From Carallia brachiata (lineage: Eukaryota; Streptophyta; Magnoliopsida; Malpighiales; Rhizophoraceae), in the NCBI GenBank assembly GCA_021464245.1, contig JADCRB010000008.1:238302-302301 (forward strand): 64,000 bases of DNA, given 5' to 3'. The position numbers and the translations under genes are program-made. Below are positions 35,927 through 47,600 of this stretch, one piece after another (position 1 is the first letter of the stretch; each line of letters begins with the position of its first letter). The notes under the pieces are model-generated. The model saw nothing but the letters and a program-made list of their open reading frames with translations. It did no database searches and had not been told where the DNA came from.

Positions 35927-38167
35927 CTATATTTTTCCAGTAGCATGGCCATCGATGCTCCTCACCCAAGCTTCTTCAGGCTTGCTTAAGTGATGCTTTG
36001 AGTCGATCACCGTCCTCAGCTTCCTCTCCTCCACCAATTTAACAAGATATTCTAAGTTCTTACCATCGGGAATTACCATCATTGGCACCAGCTGCTTCTT
36101 GCAAAAAGTTAGTTTATTTAGAGCAAAAGTTACCATAGCCCTTGACCCGGGGTAATATCTATAACCTTGCCATTTTCACTCAAAATAGGCTCAAAGGTAG
36201 ACCCAGGAATATTAGTTGCGCAATGGACCACTGCATCATACTTCCGACCAGATGGGCTCTTCATTGCAGCTCCATCAGGGGTCTTGTAATATTGAACCTC
36301 GTCAGCTCCTAAACTCTTGACGAGTTCAATGTTGCGCGCCCCACAAGTGGCTGTCACATGGGTGTTTCCAAGTTTAGCCAGTTGAACTGCATAGTGACCG
36401 ACACTACCTGAGGCAGCGGTTATTAGGATGTTTTTGCTGCTGGCCACTTCCATCAAGATTGATGCCAACGTATTGTGTGAGAACCTGGTGGGCTATAAGT
36501 GCAGCAAACTGGTAAGTCTGCACCATCAGCTGCTGAAACTGCCGCTGGCCTAATTACGGTCAAGCTCTCCTTAGCCACAACATATTCGGCTAGACCACCA
36601 CCGTCCCTGACGTTCGGATTCAAGAGAACGTAGTCATAAATCAAATAGACAAATTAAATGAAAATGGGAAGACTTTAATTAAGGTGTGGAATACTATAAA
36701 GGAATCATCATCAGTTTTGCCATGATTATTCTTTTAGTATGTCCATGAGCATGAGCAGCTCAGAACCCACGATGCAACTGAAGAGACTGTAAGATCCCCA
36801 CACCATGTCAATCTCAAGAGGATGTCATTCTACTCAATGAGTACTTACAAGGGCACTGAGGATAGCGACAACTTTGTGGCCAGTTTTGAAACTCTTAACT
36901 CCTGGCCCAATCTTGACAATCTCTCCGGCCACATCAGTACCTGTCGGAATGATAATATGTTTTCAATCAAAAAATCTTGAGAAAACAGCGAAATTCAGAA
37001 GGAGAAAAAAGAAATTATTTTTTTCATTAGGAGTTCGTTGCCATTGGGAGTAACTTTTATCATTCCCGTAAATCACACTTTTTTCCAACTTAGATTTCTA
37101 TTCTAGAGTAACTAATAGAATATCGCTTGAGGAGAAAAGGAGAAAAAGTTACAATCGTAGAGAAAACACAAAGACAAGAGAAAAAGTTGTTGCACTCAAT
37201 TGGTACACTGAGATATTATATTAATTTTTAAAAAAATTTTAAAAATTGAAAGTTTAAGATCTAGAGTAACACTTATTCAAATATGAATTTTAATTTTTTA
37301 AAAAATAAAAATATATATATTATTAGATTCGAACTCGACTGACACTCCAAAGAAAATCCTGCTTGGAGGAAGAATATATTCCAGTTTGCGGTTGCCAAAA
37401 TATATTGTTGTAAAACAAAAAAAAAAAAAAACAATAGATATAACTCCAAGTTAAATACTACAAGTTTACTGGCTTACCTGGTATGTGAGGGAACTTGCGA
37501 GGTAAAAGAGGGCGCAACATGCCTTTCTGAATTTTCCAATCAAGTGGATTAATACTAGTTGCTTCAATCCTTACCAAAGCCTCATCTTCCTTTGGTGTAG
37601 GGACTGGAACTTCAACATGCTGCACAGTAACAACAATGCAAAAAAAAAAAAAAAAAGAATCCCAAATTTAGTTGGATCAATAGTTACACGATTTAAGTTT
37701 GACATGAAATATAATTATTGTAAATCATTTCTATTTAAGTATTCCAAGCCAATCCTCTTAATTCCAATATACGCACTACGAAACTTATACATACGCCACT
37801 CTCTCAGTAGTCAGTACACTCTTGCTCAATTGGCCTGCTCGGATTGTGGATGATTGGATTACGCACATAATTCGAGTATCGATTCTGTAAGGATTAATTC
37901 TATGCTAAAACAATTCTAATTAACCAAGCATAAATCTTAAGAGCGTCAGTACATAATTAGAGGAATTAGTCAGAATTTAAGAAGATTAATATCATGCTGA
38001 CATTATTTTGGATAATATATGTTATTTTTTATTCAAACAGAATTCAGTAGATTACTTGTATGACTATAAAACTTGAGGCTATCTTTTTCCAAATCGTAAT
38101 TTGAAAAGGAACTGGTAACCTTGAAGTAACTTTCGAAGCAAACCACATGCATAAGCTTCCTCTCCAT
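35927..38167 (-). pseudogene. Decayed chloroplast-envelope quinone oxidoreductase (ceQORH-like, MDR family)
   Basis: A relative of Arabidopsis AT4G13010, an NADPH-dependent zinc-free medium-chain reductase of the plastid envelope. Recognisable exons: 38167-38120 (MERKLMHVVCFESYFK), 37619-37478 (HVEVPVPTPKEDEALVRIEA...), 36940-36849 (TDVAGEIVKIGPGVKSFKTG...) and a last block, 36610-35927. That block keeps GGGLAEYVVAKESLTV, the nucleotide-binding ITAASGSVGHYAVQLAKLG, YDAVVHCATNIPGSTFEP and AWVRSIDGHATGK, but these pieces lie in three reading frames with no introns between them. Frame breaks are visible near 36506 (extra base), 36436 (extra base), 36138 (missing base) and 35932 (missing base, truncating the usual KIIVEP end). 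The acceptor near 36610 is also out of phase with exon 3, and exon 1 lacks the usual Gly-rich loop. A functional protein is very unlikely. Confidence 0.88.
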
Positions 38168-38309
38168 CTCCAGATAGACCGACGCGGTTTACAGATTACG
38201 AGACGGGACGAAATTAAGGAGGAGCAACAGGAAGACGTGCCGCCTATAACCGAGCTCAGGATAGCTAAGTAAGGGGGTGGTGTGCCGATGGCAGCGAGGC
38301 AATTACTAT

Positions 38310-38665
38310 ATATATAATTTCTGGCAGGTGCAGAAGTGTTCAAAAACGGAATCCTAGAAATGGGACTCAAAGGCTACAATTACTAGGACTCTCCGGCCGC
38401 TTTTTTCCAATGGGTTTTTGCTGCTTAGGCAGTGCAATGTAAGGTTCCGTTGTTCGGCAGTCGATAAATGTCCGGCCGCTTTTTCCCTCGTCACTTTGAT
38501 CTTGTTTTCATATAGCTGTTGTTATTTGTGAACATGGGTATATATAATTTGTGGCGGGTGTAAGTGTTTTTGGCTGCTTAGTTGGTATGATGTAGGTTCC
38601 GTTATTCGGCAATCGACAAAGGTCCAGTATCAAGAGCCTTTTCCTTGTCACTTTGCTCTGGAAAA
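38310..38665. repeat. Diverged tandem duplication upstream of the ceQORH pseudogene
   Basis: Two copies in the same orientation share tatataattt(c/g)tggc(a/g)ggtg, gctgctta-g, aggttccgtt(g/a)ttcggca and the end cgtcactttg/tgtcactttg. The first starts near 38311 and the second near 38541. The copies differ by indels, so the event is old. Confidence 0.6.
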
Positions 38666-38914
38666 AAATTAGTAAAACATAAAAATAATCATAGCGTAGT
38701 CATAAGTAGTAAAAAAATTTGTTTTAACAAAAAAAAAAAGAAATTAAGATTTAAAATAATACTACATATATTTTGAATATACTAAATAAGTTTAAATTTT
38801 AAATTTAAAAAAATAAATTTTTAATTATTTATTAAAAACTAAACTCATTTTTATATTTCGTATGTCTTCCTACCCAAACTACTTATTTTTATATAGTTGT
38901 ATAAACATGGGTTA

Positions 38915-39576
38915 TTAATTTGTGTAATTGCGCAATTTGCAAAAATTTACCGTTGGGTCATTGCAGTTGACCAATTCACCGAAAAGCCCTACAAGAACAT
39001 TGGTCAGTGACAGTGAGGCCAATTATCTAACTACTATTGGCCTTTCCTGCCCCTTTGCCTTCGTTTCGCGTACTAATTGTCAATTGTATATTAAGAAAGC
39101 CTGGCCACCGGAACAGAGACTAGTGGGCATAGGAGAGTCAGACTCCTTATAAGAGGGGGACTGGCCTCCTTTCTTTCTTTTTTTTAAAAAGAAAAAAAAA
39201 AACTGAAAAGCCTATAGTTTTTTTCTGTTTTGGACCTATGACTCCCTAATTTTTCTGATATTAATGGCCTTTGTCTGACCGTATGCTTTTGTTAATTGAC
39301 CATCAAGTCAGTTGTAATAAGAAAGGGGTGGGGGATATTTTTTAATTGAGAAGATCATTTCAGTTTTCATTTAAATACATGTGTAATGTATATATGTTAT
39401 AGACGGGATCAAAATCGGCAGACCATCAAAACCAGGTCAAGAAAGACAACGGCAATTGCAAGTACACCTTCTTCTCAATTTCTCATAGACATTGAAGCGC
39501 CCATCCCTTCTCAGCTCTCAATTTCTTTTTTTTTTTATTTTTTTCGGTCTTTCAGCTCTCAGTTTCTCATAGATGT

Positions 39577-39631
<55 letters not shown>

Positions 39632-40071
39632 ATGGATGTCTTAATTTTTTTAAAATTACTGTGTCATTATATCCACGTCATCATGTCCGCGACTCGAAAG
39701 TTCCACTCACTATTTTTTCTTTTTGCCTGAGGCAAGACTGAATTAGAAAGGAGAAGAAAAAATGGTGAAAAAAGAAACGAAAGAGAGTGCCGAGTGTTAT
39801 TTTTCTTCTTCTGATTTCCTTCATTTTTTGGCATTGGCATTACATGTGAAATTAATTTTAATGAATTAAGTTTTGATGCGACAATTACCGACTGAAAAAA
39901 TAAAAAAACTACATAAAACTCGAATAGCCTCAAATTCACAATCAACTCGTTAATTTGTGTTATCATGCAATTTGGAAAACTTTACAGTAGATCATTGGAG
40001 TTGACCAATTCCCCGACAGCCCTACGCGGAACATTGGGCAGTGACTGTCAAATCCCATTATCCAACCACGA
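38915..40071. repeat. Pair of 120-bp direct repeats about 1.04 kb apart
   Basis: Copy 1 at 38915-39034 and copy 2 at 39950-40071 share ttaatttgtgt, gcaatttg, gttgaccaattc, ccctac and acattgg(t/g)cagtgac, roughly 75-80% alike by eye. The DNA between them contains a long (TA)n run. Either an old segmental duplication or the remains of an element with direct terminal repeats would explain this; I found no coding sequence between them. Confidence 0.6.
39579..39627. repeat. (TA)n microsatellite
   Basis: About 23 uninterrupted TA units, within the interval between the paired direct repeats. Confidence 0.95.
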
Positions 40072-40397
40072 AAACACAATAATGAGGAATTGTGAGGCTC
40101 ATTACGAACACTGGCGAGGAACATTGCAAGAAGGAACCTTGCAATTCCCAGTGCACGAGGCACATTGACGAGGAACATTGCAAGGAGGAAACATCTGCAG
40201 GTCATATTGAAAACCCATTCATCTCCCATTGTAAAAGAACAGGAAACCATGCGCGTACAAAACTAGCAATGGATAGCAATGCAATAATGCGGAGGAAAGG
40301 GGATGAGATTCTTTCGACAGCATAAGAATATTCACAGAAGTTTTGTTGCGCCTCTGCAGAATTGGACGCACACGACAGCAAATTGTTGCGAGACAAT

Positions 40398-43300
40398 CTA
40401 ATCCTGCAGAAGAATTTCATAAACGTCTGTCCTCAGGTTCAGTTCCTTATCTCGCATCACCTCTTGTAAATCTGACAGTTCCTTGGCAGATAAAATGGAG
40501 TTCAATTTCCGGAAACCGTCGAGCCACAGTTTTTTTGACCTGTGAAATGATGAAGCCAAAATTATTTTTTTGTTAGAGGACAATGTGCGTGCGTGCGTGT
40601 GTGTGTGTGTAGCGAGAGATACAGAGACGAGAAAACAAAGTAAATACAGTAGCATATAAACATAGTTGCATTGATTTTTCAAGGTATCAAATCTATCCTT
40701 CCTCGATCCAACACTATCAAACACATTTTGTCAATATCTCGCTGACAGTTTGGTTCAAGACAAAGCAGATGGAAGGAAAAGGATTCACATGGCCAAACCA
40801 ATGTGTCAAACATGTTATGAATGCGTGAACCAGCAGATGCAAATGTAGTCCATTCCATTAATTTTAAAACTAAGAAATCAAGAAGTCAGAAACTGATAAT
40901 GTTCATGACCGTTATAAAAGGAAATAAAAAAACTTGAGAGCTTCACATAAGGAGCTTCAAAGTGACATGGCCTGTTGGATGGTTAAATTCAGAAAAATTA
41001 AAAGACAGATAAAAATACCGTTGAATGGGACTGTATTGCTACTTTGGTTCAATTTAAGCAAGGCTACAGAGTGGTGCTCAAAAGGAAAAATCTTACCATG
41101 GACAGGCATGAATAGCTCGAAAAAAAATGCGCCTGCCTGCTGATGGATTGCATGCTATGTCAACTTCATAAGCAATGTACATACGCCAGAGTACAACCGA
41201 CTTACGCAGCCTGTCATTTGCCAATGCTCTTTCAAACAGCCCATGAATTCTGTGCTCTGAGCCCCCTTTACTGATCTCGAATGACAATGCAAAAAGCCAG
41301 ACAATAACAGATGGTTTCCTGAGAATATCAACCATGGATCAACCATCCCACAACAAGCAAGCATTTTTTTTTAAGCAAAGAAACAGAATAAAAGAAAGAC
41401 CGTGGTCAAATACACGAAATTCCATGGTAAGTTGAAAGTTAACATGCAATAGATTACAAAATTTCGAAGACCTCAAAAGCGACATGAGGCCGCAGTTTTT
41501 TTTTTGTGGGGGGGGGAGGGGGAGTGGTGTGCCGGTGTTGGGGGGTGTGTGCAAGTCCTTCACCCATCCAAAATACAGGCACCTCTTTGTGCTATTTCAG
41601 CTCACGAAAAAACATTATAAACCTGCCAAGCTAGGCCAATGACAAGATAACTGGTGTTAGGCAGCAACATTAGGGTTTCATGTACATATTTTGGCCAGAA
41701 ACAAAGGTGCACGGAAGAACTTTTCACCCTTTACATTGAATTCTCTCCTTCATGACCATGCAAGAGAAGACTGCATAGGCTAGACAAGTCATAAATGGAG
41801 ATCAAAGCCACAGATAATGCCAGCATAATATTGAGGCAAAGGAGTGAATTCAAGAAAGATGAGATATCTTGTTAGAAGATACACCTACTCATCCATAAGT
41901 TTCATAAAACTATTAGTGATGCTCTCTTAAACGATGCATAGCATGTTAAGCAAGAGAATGAAAGTGCCTACCTCTGGCAGTAATCATCGAGCATCAGCCG
42001 CAATTTGTTAGGTGTGGTATAATTATGGCTGGTCTCCACCAAGAAGCTGAAGAGTTCAGTGCTGGTAGGATATATTTGCAGGCCTTGCAAGATGGACTCC
42101 CATAGTTTTGATAAACTTGACTTCTTTTGATACCTTAGAAGCATCCGCACATAAAAGTAGAACAAAAACTCAAGGTTGTAACTTTGGCTTCTTCTTTCTG
42201 AAGGGAAGAAGCATTAAGTCAGGTGAAACTAACCACTGGGAGTCAGAGAGGAATAGACTTGCTCTTGTTGGCCAAAAACCGGGACAATAAAATAGTGGCT
42301 TACGAATCCAACACAAAAGATATCACAAACTTTAAGAGGAGAAAGACTACCACGAAAACCTCTATTCAAAAAAATTGCAGAGGACAAAAATACTGCCAAT
42401 TAGACAAATAAACAAACACAGGATTGCCACACAGCCCAACCCCAACCACCCCCCCCCCCCCCCAACAAACCAAAAAACCCCCGCCCCGCCCCGAGAGGGG
42501 GGAGGGGGGGAACAACACACTGCTTTTATTTTGTCCTCCTAACAAACATATACAAGTTATGGCTAAAAGTACTCTACATTAGCAAGCCCATTCATTACAA
42601 CTGGAATTTAGACACCATTAAAATATATACTGGGGCAATTATTTCTTTCCTTATAAAATTTAAGCACTCCCTTTTAAAGTGGAAACAGGAACTCTTAATT
42701 CAGATCTACAACCTGTCTGTGGCACCGTGTTCCTCTAAGCTCAATGACTCCTTGTTTTAGACTTATTTTGTCAGCTTGTCATAATACAAAAATACAATTA
42801 GCATAATTTTGTGATTTGCCCTATCCTGTTTCTGAGGGTTCAGAAGGATATACAAATCTCACAAGATCATATGCATATCATGTTTTCAGACTAGCAAATG
42901 TCATTCATTCAACCCATAAAAGTAAGGGCACGCTAACTAACCTGGAAGCACCATGGTAAAAGCCTCATCTAAAACTTGAATACCCACGATAAATCCACTT
43001 GTCAGCTCTTCAAACAGAGCTGCCGAACAAGTTAGAGCAACAGATGGATCATCTATAACCCCACGTACCCAAGCTAATCGCACTGATTTCATTTTTTCTT
43101 TGAACCCTTGGTGGGCTTTCAGCAATTGCATGCTTGATGGCTTACATTTGAATGGGCTGTATTTCGTACCACTACCTAAGCAGCATAAAATATGCAATGC
43201 ACGAGATGATGATTCTTCTGTACTGGCAAAACCTGCAGCAAGTTCTGCCTGAGCATACCAGAAGTATAGAAGAGGTGCATTAGATTGTAATTCCTGCATA

Positions 43301-44668
43301 AAACGAATAAAAATTTAATATTAGTTCTCCATGTCACGAGCTAAAACTTAAGATCTAGCATCAAATTTGTGTAACATGAATGGTAAGACAATACAAGACC
43401 ACAGAAATGCACAATCAGTTATGGATATTGGCAAGCAAAGCTACAAGAGTAATTGGAGAGAAACTGTGATGGAAAGTTATAACAAAAAAGTAAAGAGGAA
43501 TATGATCACATCCATTCAGTTATGGATGTTGGCAAGCAAAGCTACAAGAGTAATTGGAGAGAAACTGTGATGGAAAGTTAAAACAAAACAGTAAAGAGGA
43601 ATAAAATCACATCCATTCTCTACCCCAGGTTGTTCTGAATATTTATGCAGGTCAGGACGGCACAACTGGTCCAAAGGGCATTTTAGAGGATTTAAAGAAG
43701 TAACAACACTCTGCAAGTGCAAACCACCTATACATAGATATAATCAGCAACTACCGAATGGAAAACAGTACAAAATTTTTTAGCATAAATTTCAGAGTTT
43801 TAGTTGAGTCACAAAAAGCAAACTGAAAGAGAACATGTGTTGTATAAAAAAAATACTAGCAATAATGATCAAGAGAATTGTGTAAAAGTAAAGAATGTTC
43901 TGGAGCCATCACAGTTAGGTTTAACCATATATATCAGTAAAAGGAGAAAGCAAACAAATTCTATAGCGAGTTTACCAATGGAAGCCCTTCAACAGATGAT
44001 AACGCCATGTCAAAGACTCTTCTTGCATAACCAATATTACCATAAATAGCTTCTCTCTGTGCATAAACCCCACATAGCAAAACATCCTGAACAAAAATGC
44101 ACCGCGTTAGATAAAATCAGAAGCAGATTTCTTTCACTTTTGACAAGGAATCAAACTAAACTTCAACCACTGGCACACAAGAATTCTATTCTCTTTAAGA
44201 GAAAATCAACCTATAATAAGTTGTTACTGATAAAGTTATGAGATGTCCAACAAGGACAAAAGATGTTAAGATATGGTTGCCATATTGTCATTGTAGCAAC
44301 CAGTTGCATTTGCGTGAAACCTTAAGCATCCAATACATAGTTTCTTCCTTAAAAGACCTAACCAATCCCACCCCTCTTTCATGTACGTTGCTCCCTAATT
44401 CTAATTATTCTGTAGAAAACTTGACAGATGCCTCCTCTTTTCCTTCTCCCCACTTCAAGACAGACTCCATTCCTATATCCACCATCCCTGCACTTCTCTC
44501 CTGTAAGTAAGGCGCCAAAAATTTCGCAATCTTTTATTATTTTAGGGTGCTTTCCCCATTGAATACTTCCAACTTTGAACAGGCTTCTCTATTCTTTTCT
44601 CCTATTTCCTCCTTTGGTCTCAATTATATGTTTGCTACAACTTGGTAAAAATTGTCATCATTTTGCAG

Positions 44669-44699
<31 letters not shown>

Positions 44700-47600
44700 T
44701 GAATAGAAGTTTTAAGACCCAAAGAGGAAAAAGATATTTCAATGGTGATTTAGTCCAGACATGCTGCACAATTTTCCTGATAGTTTCAGCAGATGTCCAA
44801 GAGCTTTGGCAGTTTTCTTTGTTTTTCTTCTCCATGCTGGTGGAGGGGTCAGATTGAAACACCCAATTTGACACCTCCATTCACATAATACCAATCCAAG
44901 TGCGCTAATTATAATATTCAAAAAAAATAAAAAGAATACCTGTCTATCTCTTTTCAAGAGGGACTTCGCTAATGCTCGAGATGGGGTAGAAGAATCTGTT
45001 CTTGTAATAGATAGCTCTTCAGCAACAAGAGCAGCTTCCTCCAACATGTAGTTACGCGGAAAAGCAGCTAAACAAAGTAAGACAGCATTACGAAGAAATT
45101 TCATCATATCAGTCCTCTTAGAGTTGTCACCAATGTGGCCCAATAGGAATTCCAGACTATTACTTCTGGAACTGGTTTGTGATTGGACTAAAATATCATG
45201 CACTCTTCTCAAATTCTGTAATATAGAATCAGGCAACACCTCTAGGCCAAAGATTCTCTCTTTCCATCTAGAACCGTTTGTGCAAATCCTGGATAGAGAC
45301 AATATTACATGGCCAACTTTTTACATTAGATAACATTCTAAAATTTTATAATCCGCGAGAAGCATGCTGTAGAAACACAGATATAAACAACCACAACACA
45401 ACCCTTTCATGCAGACAGGAAGCCAAATCATTAGCTATAATCAAATTGCAACAACGTAGAAACAGCTATGTTTGGGAGGTTCTCAAACAAGCTAAAAATA
45501 TGCAGCATATCCTCCATTCCAAGAGGCTCAGCAGTTCATCACATATCAAGAAAGCCCAAATTCAAGAACATTGAAATCTAGTCAGAAAGACCAAACTCCT
45601 CTGACTTAACTGGGCAGGCATGTGCCTATCACACACACACACACATCTCGCAGAGAGAGGGAGAGTTCAACACCAGTAAAAGGCAAAAGAAACAGCGCAA
45701 TTCAAGCCCACCCTGACCAAAATTGCTAGATGGGGGATTAACTAGCTGGTCCACTATCCTAACAAGTGAATCAGGATGAAGCTCACTAACAGTGTGGACA
45801 TAACATCATAAACCTGCCCATGACAAAACAAATGCCCCAAATTAACCTCACAGTACATAGAAGAATTTAACAAGTAACATTCCGTTTTACGCAATTTATC
45901 ATCTCAATACAATAATTAATCTGGACATTGTTATCAGATGATAGTTCCGCAATGCAATTTCAAGATACTGGCCAAAGAAATATTCTGAGAACTTACCATC
46001 GAGACATCTCAACACCAAAAAACTCAACAAACTGAGATACTAGAGATAAGCGGGCCTCTTCTGATCTTAATGAAAAGAGGTATTCACTAACATCTTCAAA
46101 TAATATCACCCTCAAAACCTGTATATCAGCTTCTCCATCAGGCATCCCCTCATGTTGTAAGGCCTTATCTGTTCATATTCAGTTTTGGCAAAAAAAATTA
46201 GCAAATATGGATATCTAACTAGAATAAATATATATTCTTAACCTTAATAAACATATAACATCCTCAAGAAAGTAACTTGAGCAAAATAAAACTCTGCCGT
46301 GAATGCAACTCTTCCTTAACATATAAACATCCTTAATAAAATCTTCATCAAGAATGCAACTACTAGTGATAGGCAAAGCGAGTGAGGAGAAAGCGACCAT
46401 CAGATTTGCCGTGAACAGGCATCCATTGGCTATGATCTCTTGATAACTCCACTTCAGACCATCTAGTCCAGGTTGAAGTGTCATGAACGTCACCACTGGC
46501 CTCAACATCCACATCAATGCCTAGCTGTTTTAATAATGCTTCTGCATCCTCTTCCTGACTGATGTCTTCATCCTCTAACTCTCCTTGAAGCTCCTGAGCA
46601 CCCACGTTTTCTGTTACATTGTCTGGGTTCACATCTGTTTCCTTATGTTTGGAAACTGGTTCTGACCAACCAGTCCAACCACCTTTGTCATCATCATGTG
46701 AAGTCTCTTCTTTTATAATTCTTTGCCTATTTTCTTCCTCTCTTTCTCCAACCATGTAGACCAACCAAGGGCACCCTCCTCACCAACTCTAGGACCATCA
46801 CTATTCCAGAAATGTTCAAATAATCTAAGTTTACTATGCTCACTTAGAAGTAATGAAGGACAGAACAAACTAAATTCAATCTCAGCCTGAAATAAAGCAG
46901 TGGCCAGTTCCTGGTATCCAGACTGCCACTCAAACCTGCAAAGACTAAGAAATATATCAACCAAGCCAAGTTCTATTTGAGTTATAGCAGCATCTGCAAA
47001 TGAAGGTTCTTCATTCTGGTGAACCTGCATTAATTAAATGAGGTGAGTCAGTGCATTACTAATGTAGTTGATTCGTAGAAGAATTAAATTTGGTCATGAA
47101 ATAAGGATTTTTTTTTTTCTTGAACAAACTTCAGAAGTATATAATTATTGAAAAGTTAAAAAAATAATTAAACCCACAAATTTAAACCAAAAACTGTTTA
47201 CATTTGCAGCAGCATTAATATTTGACCATCAATTCTGAGAATCAGTACTATGGCTACAGACAAAACAAGCTGTTGCCATAAGTTTCCAAGACCATAGCCA
47301 TGGACGAGTAAAAGCAATTAGATCCAATTAGATGCTATCAGCTACCAACAGAATAAGATTAATTGGATAAGAACCTGCCTAAACTGCTTGTTGCATGCTG
47401 CGGACAAAGCTTGGATGGCATGCCCATACATCTTTCGCATGTCTGAGACCTTGAATTTGGAGAACTCCCCTTTTACAACATGCAAATACTCTTTCCAGAG
47501 ATTGTAACTTCCAGAATGTTGTATTAGTACTTTCTCCCATCTACCAATAAGCACATCTGTAGTATCTCTGCTCTGATAAGCCTTCATAAGATAGATCAAC

